Positions 48,116-60,699 are shown, counted from the first letter of the stretch. The stretch: 64,000 bases of DNA from Homalodisca vitripennis (GCF_021130785.1 NC_060214.1:4739001-4803000); one strand, 5' to 3'. The notes: generated from the sequence alone by a model not told the origin. Translations and numbers: made by a program.

Positions 48116-51100
48116 ATGTCGGCGGCTGACAGTGACTCCGACCCGGCTTCTCCTACACCTCCCCCAACCACTCCTCCGCCTGATACCGCTCAAGTCCTGC
48201 TACATGAACTGTCCCCTTATCCCAAAACAACTAAAAAAGCTGCCCATATTAATGCTCAGTCACTGAGGGGGCACGTGGATGATATCAGTGCTATATTTCG
48301 GCAGCAAACTTTTGACATTATTTTAATATCAGAGTCATGGCTAAAGCCGAGTATTCCCAGTAGTGAGGTATCAATAAGTGGATACGTCCTCCACAGAAAC
48401 GACAGAATAAATAAAGGGGGTGGAGGTGTTGCGGTATACACCAAACAAACTTTAAGGGTTAAATTACTGGATGCTTCACCTCAGGAGTACTCGGCTAGAC
48501 CTGAATATCTGTTCTTAGAAATTGGATTGTCTGGTTCAGATGCCCTACTTCTGGAGTTTGTTACCGCCCTCCTAAGATTGGACATCTGACTGACTTTGAG
48601 GATGTTCTATTGCGCCTGATGCCGTGCTACAGTCGTGTCCTAATCATGGGTGACATGAACACTGATTAACTCATGAAAACACAGAACAATGATTACAAAC
48701 AACTGACTACTATGTTTAATTGTTGCAACATGACTATTGTACCACTGGACGCTACACACCACACTGCTGAATCCCACACCCTATTAGACATTATAGCAGT
48801 TAGCGATCTGAATGATATTGTTCACAAAGGGCAACTTCCAATCCCTGCAGTTTTCAAAACACGATCTTATTTTCTGTGTGCTTTCCTATAAAACGCCTAA
48901 GCCTTTTGAAAGATTCTTGAAATATAGGGATTTTAGGCGTTTGAATGAGGATGTCTTCCTAGAAGATGTACTTCAAGCACCATGGCACTCTGTAGAAACT
49001 CAGCCGACCGTTAATGAAATGGTTTGCCACATTAAACTCATTGATTCTGTCACTCTTCAACAAGCATGCTCCAATTGTTAAAAAACGAGTGAATAAAAGG
49101 CACCCAGTGCCTTGGCTCACTCAATACATTTATAAATTTAATGGCTCAACGAGACGCAGTCTATCGGAAAGCCAGGAGGACTGGTGATGCGGTGGCCATG
49201 GATCAGTATCGCCGACTCCGAAACAGGGGTTAAGCAGAGCCTTCGAAATTCTAGATTGAGATACATCAACACGTTATTTGCTAATAAGAAACAGACTTCA
49301 ACGATCATGTGGCGTAATGTGAAAAAAACTGGGCTTTGACAAGCAGCCCTCTTCAGGTCCCAGTCTCCAAGTTCCCCTTGAATGATTTAAATGATTACTT
49401 TCTCTTAATTTCTCGACCAAATATTAATGTTTGCTCTGCAAAATTACATCAACCAACTACAAAGTCTGCCCCCACGGGAGCATGCATATCCTCTATTCAA
49501 ATTTAAGCCAGTGATGCAGTTGGATGTCCTGCATGTAATCAACAGAATCAGTACCAATGCAACTGGTGCTGATGACATCAATTCGACTGGTGAAACGTGT
49601 CTTGTTCGCTATAACTTCCATCTCTTACTTAAATCTTTAATGAATCTTTTGCGAAACTGGTATTTTTCCTGATATATGGAAGATTGCCCAAATCCGTTCC
49701 ACTAAACAAGATCCCATCACCTGCTTTTCCGCAAGACTACAGGCCTATCAGCATCTTGCCTGCTTTATCTAAAGGTCTTGAACGAATAGTGCATTGTCAA
49801 ATTACTCAATTTCTACAATCGCAAAATATTCTTAACATTTATCAGTCTGGATTTCGACAGTATCACAGTACTGAAAACTGCCATATTGAGAATTACAGAT
49901 GACATCCGGTTTGCCATGGATCAAAGGCAGTGCACTGTATTAGTACAGTTTGACTATTCCTAAAGCTTTCGATACTGTTAATCACACTTTATTAGTAGAA
50001 AAATTGAGACATATAGGATTTTCCACCGATGTTCTTACATGGATGGGATCTTTATCTAAGTGGAAGACAGCAGTGTGTTATGGTTGATGACATTAGATCT
50101 GACTGGAAGCCTGTTACGTGTGGTGTTCCACAAGGATCCATTCTTGGCCCTTTACTTTTTTTCACTATATGTTTAACGATATAAGCAAGGTACTGACACA
50201 TACGAAGTTTCACTCTTATGCTGATGACTTACAGATATATGCTCACTGCCGTGTTAGTAAACATTAACCAAACTATTGAAAACATTAACTTGGACATTCA
50301 ACAGATTGTACTTTGGACTGAAAAGCACGGACTGAAACTCAACTCGGACAAAACTAAACCCATAATAATTGGGCATTTTAGACTTTTGAATACAGTTGAC
50401 TTTAACAATGTTACGTGAAATATTGGTAAACGGAGAGGCTGTAGCATACTGTAGTAGTGTCAGAAGTTTGGGATTGACAATTACGAAAACGCTGGACTGG
50501 ACCGACTACGTTGTCGATACCTGTAAAAAGGTATTTGCAGCTGTGCACACGCTGAAAAGAATGCAACGATTTCTACCACACACATAAAGCTTTTACTGAT
50601 TAAATCACTCGTATTTCCCCACTTCCTCTACTGTTATGCCGTGGTCATGACTGTGGTTTTGAATAATAGATTGCAGAAAATCAAAATTATTGTTTACGAT
50701 TTTTGTTTAATTTAAAGCGAGATGAGCATATCTCACCTTATTATGTACTAATGTCAACGTTAAAATTGCAAGATCTAAGAGCTTTCCGAAATCCTAATTT
50801 TACTTTTTTCTATCCTTAAAACCGGGTTTCCAAAATACTTTACAAAACGATTTTGAGTTCATTGCTATTGAAGAAGGCGTAAGAAACACCCGCACTGGCT
50901 CGTCGACGACGTTTGCGAATCCCCCACCACAGAACGACTGTCTTTAACAAATCATTTGTAGTGTCCTGCTTGCCGTTTGTGGAATTCTCTTCCAGATCCT
51001 TTAAAATCTTTGGAGAGAGCCGGGATCGGTTTTGCTTCAGCTGTTAAGTTGTATTTTTTGCAGCGGATGTCCGCGGCCGTGGTGCCCGAGGATCGCTAGT

Positions 51101-51126
51101 CATGATTTGTTGCAGACAGAATGAAT
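48116..51126 (+). pseudogene. Decayed LINE polyprotein: endonuclease and reverse transcriptase
   Basis: The most likely original start is the ATG at 48116 (reading SAADSDSDP), since an upstream in-frame stop precedes the GTG at 48038. The endonuclease is readable: HINAQSL, ISESWLKP, then a shift near 48555, GDMNTD (about 48650) followed by a stop, and further shifts near 48868 and 49080. The RT appears as DYRPISILPALSKGLERI (about 49735), KAFDTVNHTLL (about 49963), [13 protein letters not shown] (about 50120), a catalytic YADD near 50217, and a thumb to 50587. The C-terminus near 50880-51126 matches that of the 17260-17866 copy. At least seven frame breaks make it dead. Confidence 0.85.
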
Positions 51127-51433
51127 GAATGTGTGAGTGTAAGTAAATAATTTTAATAAAAATATAATGTTTTAATATTGCAATGTTGATAATTTTGACT
51201 AAATTTTTGTTTAAAATGTATCATAAATATATTTTGTAATCAAATATTAATTTTATACACAGTATAAATTTAAGAGTGCAATTTTGTTTTTGTTGAAAGA
51301 TTTGTTGTTAGTTTTAGAATACATAGTAAATATTCATTTTATTTTTTGAAACATTGTTGATTTGATTTTTATTTTGGAAGATTACAAATGGCTTTTACTT
51401 ACATATATTAATAATCAGGTTAAGTGTAAGAAA

Positions 51434-51493
51434 GGACTATGTAGTCCTAACTTCGCCTGAAAAAATAAAGAGAATTTTCATTTCATTTCATTT
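51434..51493 (+). other. LINE 3' recognition end: hairpin plus ATTTC tail
   Basis: GGACTA-TG-TAGTCC (51434-51447) is followed by TAACTTCGCCT, AATAAA and about three ATTTC repeats. The copy ending at 17866 has GGGCTA-AA-TAGCCC then TAACTCCGCCT in the same place, so the stem is kept while its third pair changed from G-C to A-T. Confidence 0.65.
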
Positions 51494-51495
51494 CT

Positions 51496-52260
51496 CCCAC
51501 TGTAAGTGGTGCTCTTCTTGAAGGTACACTTAGCTTTTAGCTCAGTCAGCTGCAAATTTGATAACACTCTTGAAGCAAAACATCTCCTCCCAAGTGTATA
51601 TATATATATATATATGTGTATACAACAAAGCAGCGAAAATAAATAAAATATGCATCGGAGTAATCTGAGCAGCAACCTCTACTGAGGCGGGTGTGCCACA
51701 AGGAGCGAGATAGCCACATACTCTTTATTACTCCCATCTCCCACTGTAAGTGGTGCTCTTTCTGAAGGTACACTTAGCTTTTAGCTCAGTCAGCTGCAAA
51801 TTTGATAACACTCATGAGGCAACACATCTCCTCCCAAGTGTATATACATGTGTATATAACAAAGCAGCGAAAATAAATAAAATATGCATCGGAGTAATCT
51901 GAGCAGCAACCTCTACTGAGGCGGGTGTGCCACAAGGAGCAAGATAGCCCCATACTCTTTATTACTACCGTCTCCCACTGTAAGTGGTGCTCTTCTTGAA
52001 GGTACACTTAGCTTTTAGCTCAGTCAGCTGCAAATTTGATAACACTCTTGAAGCAAAACATCTCCTCCCAAGTGTATATACATGTGTATACAACAAAGCA
52101 GCGAAAATAAATAAAATATGCATCGGAGTAATCTGAGCAGCAACCTCTACTGAGGCGGGTGTGCCACAAGGAGCGAGATAGCCCCATACTCTTTATTGCT
52201 TCCATCTCCCACTGTAAGTGGTGCTCTTCCTGAAGGTACACATAGCTTTTAGCTCAGTCA
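51496..52260 (+). repeat. Satellite I, right part, 234-bp monomer
   Basis: Just over three monomers with anchors such as CAAAGCAGCGAAAATAAATA at about 51628, 51861 and 52095. The array ends at GCTCAGTCA (52260). CCACT-GTA-AGTGG in each copy is a 5-bp dyad. Minus-strand frames of 62-75 residues recur with the period and are artefacts. Confidence 0.95.
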
Positions 52261-52744
52261 TATTCACTTCTCAGAATATAGGAGGTGAACTGTAAAATAA
52301 TTGATAACACTTACTCGCAAGGATGTCGCAAGAGTACTGGAATCCTAGTTAAATTTGAAAGTTAACGGATTTGATTATTAATTGAAGAAGCCGAAACAAT
52401 AAGTAAATAACAGTTTTAATCTGTCGTTAGTAGAATGTTGAACTGATTAACTGAAAGTACTCAATGTAATTTCTCACGAAAGCGTATGGTAAAGAGTATT
52501 TGAAATGAGATGGTAACTTGTCGGGAAGGGAATAATATACTTGAATTACAATAATTGATACATCGTCTTAACTGGATCCTTAATTCAAAAATTTTCAACT
52601 ATACGTTATAAGGATATTAAGACATTTGCTTAAATATTAGGTTGTAATGCTATATTGTGATATATATGGAGAATTTATTTTTCTACATTTATGAGAGTAC
52701 AGTATATAAAACCTATAACTTGTAGTATTTACACTCTTGTAAAT
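52261..52744. other. AT-rich spacer
   Basis: Nothing recognised. Confidence 0.4.
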
Positions 52745-53005
52745 TTAGAGGTAGCCAGAAAGGGGGTTCCGGGACCCCCTCCATATTGTCAAAATTTTAG
52801 TTTAATTTTTAGTAAACTATTATTATTATTATTATTTAAATAATTCAGTATGCACTGCTGAAAGATCGTTCTCAACAATGAAACGGGTCAAAATCTTTTT
52901 ACGGAACAAAATGGGGCCTCACGCTCTGTCCACTAGGGGAAAATATCAGTTGTCACTCAAGAGTAATTTTATGGCCCCCCCAAATGTTTTGCTGGCTACT
53001 TTATT
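52745..53005 (+). mobile_element. hAT-like transposon remnant
   Basis: GTAGCCAGAAAGGGGG at the left (52751) mirrors CCCCCCAAATGTTTTGCTGGCTAC at the right end (about 52976-52999) in outline: both ends read GTAGCCAG followed by A-rich and G-rich stretches. Between them lies the dimerisation-domain motif of hAT transposases. No clear 8-bp target duplication was found, so the boundaries are approximate. The short length implies large internal deletion. Confidence 0.6.
52848..52970 (+). pseudogene. hAT transposase C-terminal dimerisation motif fragment
   Basis: The frame reads CTAERSFSTMKRVKIFLRN followed by KMG and LSLKSN-like residues. The TAERSFSxMKRVKxxLRN block is the conserved part of the hAT dimerisation domain found in ZMYM-like and 52-kDa-repressor-like transposases. 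Nothing of the N-terminal zinc finger or catalytic core remains. Confidence 0.75.
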
Positions 53006-54399
53006 GTTTTATTATTTTCTAAAAAAACCTTATGCAAGGGTTTTAAATTGTTTGGAAAATTTGTGATGAAATTGTATCGATTTAATTGGTTTGAATTTCA
53101 AACGTGCCTAAGCTGTTAATTCAATATATTAATATTTTTTTAATATACGGGAGATTGGACTTAGCATAAACCTAAAGTTTCGTAAATTTTTACTGTAGTT
53201 TAAATAATATCTTTATGTTCTTGGATTGCATAGATTAAGTCATATTGGTTTCTTCCAGTTCCTGATAAAAAACAATAATTAATTATAGAGTGATAAAGTG
53301 GGGATTGGATTTAAATTAGTAACATAATTTGCTAGTTTTACAAAAGTACTAAGGAAGAAAAATACTTATTTTTTTATTTTGTAAGTTATTGTGACAAAAA
53401 ATTTGCTATTAATAAATTAACATTTTGATAGAATCTTGGCCATATAATTTTATAAGGTAGCATTACTTTCTGAGTATCCTGATGGTCTGAAGACGCAAAG
53501 ATACTGGCGAAATATCGTTAGGATAATCAGAAGGTAACATCGTTTTCTTAAATTACATTTGGAATTAGGTCTTAAGAATCAAAGGAGCTTTATTCGCGAA
53601 GCTTAATGCGCACTATATGGGTAGGCTAAAAATATTATGTATCTTCCAGTTGATATCGTGTGACGTCACTTCGTATAATAACAATCAAACACTATATTCA
53701 CGAAGCATAATTTGCAATATACTTGGAGGCTCACATACAGTATGTACCTTCCAAGGGATCTCATGTGACGTCACCTCCTACCAAGAGTTGAAAATAAACA
53801 ATTTATTAACTACAAGTATATTAATAGCCGATTCGATATGATCGCATAATCTATAATAAGGATATACTTTGGTGATACGTAGAGAGTATTACCTTTCCAA
53901 GACATGCTTTATTCTGTAGTAAGAACAATTTTAGTTTTAAAAGGACTGATAACCATTTTCACCATCCGGTGTATTGCGTATTGTTTTGTCGATAGTTATA
54001 CGTAGGAGACAATCTTTGGCCGATTCTTCTGAAATAATTAGCTTTATCTGAAATGAAGTCTTATTGCTTTAGGGTAGAGAGGAAATAAATCTGGACCTTA
54101 TTTGTGAGCCTACAGAAGGAAGAGGCCTTGCTCGCGCTGTATAAGGTGTACTTTTCATCAGTACCTTCGACCTTGTACTGTACCGACTTTCATTTTCTAT
54201 TTGACAAGACAATCACGTAGACCAGTGAACCACAAGGAACCGTGAAATAAAGTTTGACCAAATTCTCAAATAATTATTTTATTGTAATTACACATCGCTA
54301 CAATCCTTAAATTAGAGCCAATTTTGAACTACACTACTTTGAAAAACTTGATAAGTGTTATAACTTAACGTGCGATATGTTCGCACCAACAGTCAAAAC
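53006..54399. other. AT-rich spacer
   Basis: No gene seen. The frame at 53617-53841 contains two related short segments around TGTGACGTCAC (about 53659 and 53765), a small local repeat of about 106 bp and not a gene. Confidence 0.4.
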
Positions 54400-55590
54400 T
54401 GTTCAGTTAGCAACGACAATCTGGGGCACTCTTGTGTCACTTCGCGATTACCAGAGGTCTAATTACTCCAGTTGCACCGTATATAATAACGAGTAACGAC
54501 CACCGGCTGCGGCTGGCTGTCATTGTACGCTCTTACCGTGAATTTCCTACCGTCCGCACGCGTCTCAGTTTGGCATTGTCAAGGGAGACTGCGGCTAGAG
54601 GCCTCCAGTTGTATCTTGTATAGTAACGAGCAACGACCAAGAGCTGCGAACAGCTGCGGCTCACTGTTATTGCACTCTCTTACCCTGAATTTCCTACCGT
54701 CCGCACGCGTCTCAGTTTGGCATTATCAAGGGAGACTGCGGCTATACGCCTTAAGTTGCTCCCTTATATAATAACGAGTAACGACAACATGCTGCGAGCG
54801 GTTTCGTCTGGCTGTTATTTCACGCTCTTACCCTGAATTTCCTACCGTCCGCACGCGTCTCAGTTTGGCATTGTCAAGGGAGACTGCGGCTAGAAGCCTC
54901 CAGTTGCTCCCTTACATAATAACGAGTAACGACAACATGCTGCGAGCGGCTGCGGCTGGCTGTTATCGTACGCTCTTACCCTGAATTTCCTACCGTCCGC
55001 ACGCGTCTCAGTTTGGCATTGTCAAGGGAGACTGCGGCTAGAAGCCTCCAGTTGCTCCCTTAAATAATAACGAGTAACGACAACATGCTGCGAACAGCTG
55101 CGGCTGGCTGTTATCGTACGCTCTTACCCTGAATTTCCTACCGTCCGCACGCGTCTCAGTTTGGCATCGTCAAGAGATACTGCGGCTAGAAGCCTCCAGC
55201 TGTATCTTGTATAATAACGAGTAACGACCAAGAGCTGCGAGAACAGCTGCGGCTGGCTGTTATCGTACGCTCTTACCCATGAATTTCCTACCGTCCGCAC
55301 GCGTCTCAGTTTGGTATTGTCAAGGGAGACTGCGGCTGGAGCCGAGTAACGACCACGAGCTGCGAGCTGCGAGCGGCTGCGGCTGGCTGTTATTATTGGC
55401 TCTTACTATGAATTTCCTAACGTCTCAGTTGGGCATCGTCAAGGGAGACTGCGGCTAGGAGCCTCCAGCTTATATAATAACGAGTAACGATAACATGCTG
55501 CGGCTGGCTGTTATCGTACGGTCTTAACGAGCAACGACCAAGAGCTGCGAGTGGCTTTTGTACGATCTTACTAAGAATTTCCTACCGTTA
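54400..55590 (+). repeat. Satellite J, 148-bp monomer, about eight copies
   Basis: CGTCCGCACGCGTCTCAGTT starts at 54551, 54698, 54846, 54994, 55142 and 55292. Further copies on the right (55400-55590) are shortened and scrambled, and the left-most is partial. It is the most GC-rich satellite in the window. Frames at 54432-54623 and 54523-54771 are repeat artefacts. Confidence 0.93.
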
Positions 55591-56129
55591 TTAACATTAA
55601 TGTACAGAGTTAAAGATTGAGCTAAATACTCGAATTCATATTTTTATCAATACAGAATATGTAAAGCCACACTAATTAACTATCTAACAAATATATAGGC
55701 ATCGGACTTGTAATTCTACCGTAAATAAAGTCCTAAATATTTAAACAATGTTATTTTAATTCAATTCTCCCTACATACCAACAATGTATAGTTTAAAAAT
55801 TAATAATTTTCTAAGATTATATTTGTAATAGATAGGAGAACATAATACATAAAACTGACATAATCATTATAAACTGTATTGATTACTCCATTCAATCATT
55901 AAGAGGTTTCATTAAATGCTCACTGAAACGGTGTCTTTGTTGTGCGTTTCCCGAGATAATTCTCACGTATTAAATCACGTTTTCTCTGTATTAATGAAGT
56001 CCAGACGTGAATCTACAACCACTATAGGCTAAATAAGACAGACCATTCTTTGTTCGTGGTCGACAATTGAAGCATTGACTATTCCAAGGAGTTTCAGCAA
56101 GTCGGTTGCATTCCATGTGGTTACTGAAG
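55591..56129. other. AT-rich spacer
   Basis: Nothing recognised. Confidence 0.4.
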
Positions 56130-57110
56130 ATCATCGATAGGGTAGGCTCTCGTGATGATTGATGACTGATGGATGTTAAGTACCCTCAGGTTCACAATGG
56201 ATGTCGCTACGACCCGAAGTGGGTCAGATATCGAGAGGTGAGTCAGGCACTGGTGACGTCATCGTGCCTGAATTCCTCGCAGAAGAGCTTTCTCTCATCT
56301 CTGTCCACTTGCTCCTGAGGTTCCCACAATTCTTACGCCATCGGTGAGCACGGACAGATCTGCATTTGCGGCTTTCGTGGGCAATCTGCGCTGCAACACT
56401 CCGCTTCACATTGCTCTTAGATTTATAGACTTCAAGTGTCCTATTGTCTTGTTTTACATGGCAAGGTGGAGAAGTCGATCTAGTAAACAGTTTTTTTCAA
56501 CTCCTACTGTAGTATTTGTTATACAGCATGGAAATGGGTCTGTAGTTATTCACATCACGGTGTTCACCAGTTCTGGTGTGACATAACAACAATTCTAGGA
56601 ACGTAGATGCTCGTGTCCCCGCGTCTAACAATGGTTCTCATTCACACGCGGTGAAAGCTTTACTACTCCATTATTGTTTTATTTACGACTTACTTCCTCG
56701 ATGTAATTGAATGGAACCGTCCTCCGTCGCCGTTGTTTTGGGAATCTGAAAGTCCTGATATTTGGGACCCTACAGAAGAGGGGAGGTAAGAGATTTCTGG
56801 CATGCGATGAGATCGAGAAGGCAAATAAAAACGTAACGAAACCGGTCTGTGTTTCCACGGACAAGATATTTTGAGGGTCAAGGGTACGGGTTCACCTCTC
56901 TCATGCTTGTTTCGCGAATTCTTGCAGATTCCCGTGGATCCGCGATGAAGCCGCCACTTAATTATCGAGTCAGTCGGTCTACACCAGAACCCGCCAATTG
57001 ACGAGGTCAGCTAATCCGTGTTCAGGAAGGCCTTCAGCTGACATCCACTACAATGCCGCCTATTACAATGTCTGGGAGATACTAGGATGGATGGAATCGT
57101 GCTGTTCCTG
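56130..57110. other. GC-richer island of unknown nature
   Basis: Base composition is visibly less AT-rich than the flanks. Short frames exist on both strands (minus 56224-56409, a basic and serine-rich 61-residue frame; plus 56344-56586), but none shows a domain I recognise. It could be a host exon, a regulatory region or an old transposon. Confidence 0.3.
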
Positions 57111-60100
57111 CTAAACTTGTTCCTAGTCCATCCAATATTCCACATTTGCATAGATGATCATAAATTTCGACGGTGACTTATATGATGACTTACGGTTCAT
57201 CTGAATTCATACTCGGGGTGTCATGTTTCTTATACTACAAGCACATTTTAAATTTGCTTTCAGGCGTATTCATATATCTGGTGACAGAGATAGTTGGTGA
57301 TTAAAGGCAGCGAAGTTTTATCTTCAGCATGTGGGAATTTTAGTAAAGTTTCCTAATTATCTTTAGTACAATCCAAAGTTGCTGGTTTATTTATCCTAGT
57401 GTTTATACCAGGACTCCTAGTAAAATGTTAGATTGGTGTATATTTTTAAAACTATAAAAAAATATCATTCGTATGCTATTAGCAGTACTTAGAAACTATC
57501 TTCATATTTATAGTACTCTATAGTATAATCACATTTTTTTTGCTTTCAAACAATTTTAGATTGCATTTGCAAACGTCAATAAATAATGCTAAAATTTTTG
57601 TAGTTTGCCATTCTTAGATTCATTCATTGCACGGATACATACATTAAATTACATTCTCTCTCTCATTCATACATGCAAATAATAATGCTAATGTGATAAT
57701 ATTTTTGCTTTTTATTATTCGTATTGTTTACATATGGTTTTATTACAATTTTTATTGACGCTCACATACATAATTAAGTGCCTTTTAACTTCCTATAAGG
57801 TAACTTTTCTACACATTTCTAGTATCTGGACAAGTAATCTGGACACTCGAATTTACGGTTATCGGGTTTCTATAGAAATTCCGATGGATTGATTACCCAA
57901 CCAAAAACTCTACTGTGGAACTTTACTGAAAACCCTTCTGTCCTGAAGCGTGAGTTTAAAATCCATTGAAAGAAGCACGATTCCTTGAAAATGCATGCTA
58001 TAGTAAGATCTCAACATTATTTATTTAGAAGCATGTTTACTGACACTAGGAAGGATTGGTATGACCGCGGAGTGGTCTGTACGGCTATATTCAGGCTTGA
58101 AACACCATCAAGAATTGAACGACCTCAGTACGGTTTTTGCATAGTAAAATGTTGGCAAATGGTTTTAAGAACGTAAGATGAGGTAAGTTCCCACGGTAAA
58201 GTGACAAGCAGGATGATTAACGAAGATTGCGAGATGATTGGCTGAGAGGCAGCCGCTGGGAATGAGTGGTCAAGAGTCGTCGTCCAGCCCCACATCGCCG
58301 CTGCCGTTCTAAACACAACACGTCGTTTGTTTCATAAATTTGTTGTAATTGTGTTTGATAGAAAGTTTGAAAATTTACTAATGGCCAGTTAATTATAATA
58401 CAGATAATTTCAGGACCGTACACGCTTACTGGTTGGCTGTCTAGGACGACAAACATTGAAAGTAAGGGGAATATGGCAATAAGAATAACAATACCTCATA
58501 ACAATGGTAAATTTTAATAATAGTTTTATCTTTACCTGACACACGAGTCAAGTAGTGCTTTCCTTACTCCACTAGTGTGGTATTGGCTAAATGACGCTTA
58601 CATGTACCAAATTAAGGATATTTATTATCAAGAAGGTTATACAGTATATGTAACCTGATTTCCTATGAGGTTAATGTGAAACAACATTTGGAACAAGACA
58701 GAGAACAACACATTATCAGTGTAGTTCCGTTGCTTATATAATCTCAACTATAGTTAAATAAATGAAAAAGCAGCCTATAATTTGCGATTATTATAAAAAT
58801 GAATTTAGAAACAATATTGTAACAGGTAACGTAAGCAAATTTGAACACCAATCGGGTGATTAAACCGATTCCTTTGCGGCGCTCCTCGGAAGTGAAGTTT
58901 TCAACTAAACCATATCTTCACAGTGTGAATTTTTTCAACTAAACCAAAGTAGTGTTAAAAAGTAAATATGAATTACACAATATTGAGGAACCAGAAGTAA
59001 TTATAAAAAAATATATAAAAGAATATTGTGTAGCAGGAATGTTTTGCTCTTTGACTACATCATCCAATAAAGTCATAGGAATCTGTAACTCACATTAACT
59101 CCAGGTTATTATTGGCTCTTAAACTTATTGTCATGTTGTACCGAATGACGATAACACATGGGGGTGGTGACTTCTGAGGTCGTAGTAATAAATACTCGAA
59201 TTGCAAAGTTTACTCATAAGTTCAATTTAATTAATGAAACTTACAAGCACCACTTTTAGTTGGTAAATTAAATGTATGCCTTGCCACGTTGCTGCCAATT
59301 AGATTAGAGTACAAGAACCTAAAAATGTATATCTGATAGGTGGGCCTAAAATATCCAATGTTCTATGCCTACGATATTTTACTTTATACAACTTTAAGAT
59401 TTTACTTCCCTTCGCAATATGTAGACTCAAAACCCGGGCGTCGGCGTCTTGGCACGAGACATTGAAGCTGTAGTCTAAGAAGGGTTATTTCTAGTCGGTA
59501 ATTACTAGAAGAGGAGTAGAAGTTATGAAAGTGGTAGCCATCTACTCAAATAATACGTAAGCTCGCGGAAATAGCGCGCGAGGTTCACCTGAAATCGGTC
59601 ACGTAGTTGGGCTGCTACGAAGGGTTACAATAAAATATTCATACGCGTGCCAGTTAGGTAGTTAGTCAGTCGATAATTTAGTTCCGGATCATTGGATAAA
59701 AAATAATATTAAGTTGTACTGGCTAACTAGGTTGTGAAATGTTGCATTATATAAAATGGAACTAACTAACGGTGCAATGTTGAGATGCCGCTTTTGTTAC
59801 ATCGACTTCACCGGATTAGAAAAAGAGTTGCATCCGACTATAGTGCCCTGTCTATCTAAAACATACTGTCCTCTTTTCTACTTATTTTTATCTCATTCTT
59901 CTTTTGGGTTTCAAAGAAAAAGGTTAAGGAGATAGCAATATTAAAACTTCACATTGCAAATTTATAAAAAGGACGAGTATCGACATACGCGAGCATACAG
60001 ACACAAGAATCTTTGATTGAAATTCTACCGATAGTGGGAGTTGTGACCTCGGCCAAGCCGTTCTTCATACTCACTCCAACATCTCCCCAGGAGCCTTGAG

Positions 60101-60699
60101 GTCAAGTTCATCATCAGGGGTGTAATTAGAGTGCAGGAGCCCTGTGCAACTATTCGCCTTTCTTTTTTATTTATGTGTATTCTCATCTACCAATCCCGCC
60201 TTCCTTATTTAATCATCGTACTTGAATAAAACTAATCTGTTCTATTATCTATTTTGGAATGTAATCGTTCATATTCTTTTAAGCGCAAAGTAGGAGTACG
60301 TCATACAACGTGTTGCGTACAGGTTTCATTGAGGTTCAATGCAAAATTTCAAGTTTATTCATTTCCAGCTCGCTTCATTATTTAATGATTGAACGTCAGA
60401 CAGTCATACGCAGAAGAAATATTTACATCCCCCTGCAAACAATAGAGAAATTGTGTCAGTCTAGTGAGTTGAAATGGCTTCGATTATGCTCAACTAAATA
60501 TCTGGGTCGGACATGCAATATGATATAACTAATTCTTGTCTATTTACCTTTGCCGAATGCGATAATTAACACAGTTAAATTAATCCTAACATACAATGTT
60601 CAGGTGTCATAACACGTTGAGGTGAGTAATTCATGTGTCAGTTTTAATTTAATTTTAGATTTTTTTGGTTCTTTTAGGTCAAGAAACTTATAAATTGCA
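57111..60699. other. Long spacer without recognised genes
   Basis: Mostly AT-rich with patches of mixed composition (58040-58320, 59400-59660, 60030-60140). The small frames at 57985-58176, 58125-58456 and 60310-60528 carry no known domain. Confidence 0.35.

Larger units (their letters stand above)
47611..51495 (+). mobile_element. Full-length single-ORF LINE, CR1/L2-like, inserted in satellite I
   Basis: The interrupted satellite monomer fixes the ends: 5' at 47611 and 3' at 51493-51495, a length of about 3.88 kb. A leader of about 500 bp with a GC-rich patch (48060-48120) precedes one coding region with endonuclease and RT. The 3' untranslated region ends with a hairpin (51434-51447), AATAAA (about 51464) and ATTTC repeats. 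Any target-site duplication is at most TCT, since the flanks share only two or three bases, one of which could belong to the tail. Confidence 0.9.

Noticed and set aside
9664..55590. CRISPR-like array
   Set aside because: The tandem repeats are head-to-tail without unique spacers, and the genome is eukaryotic.
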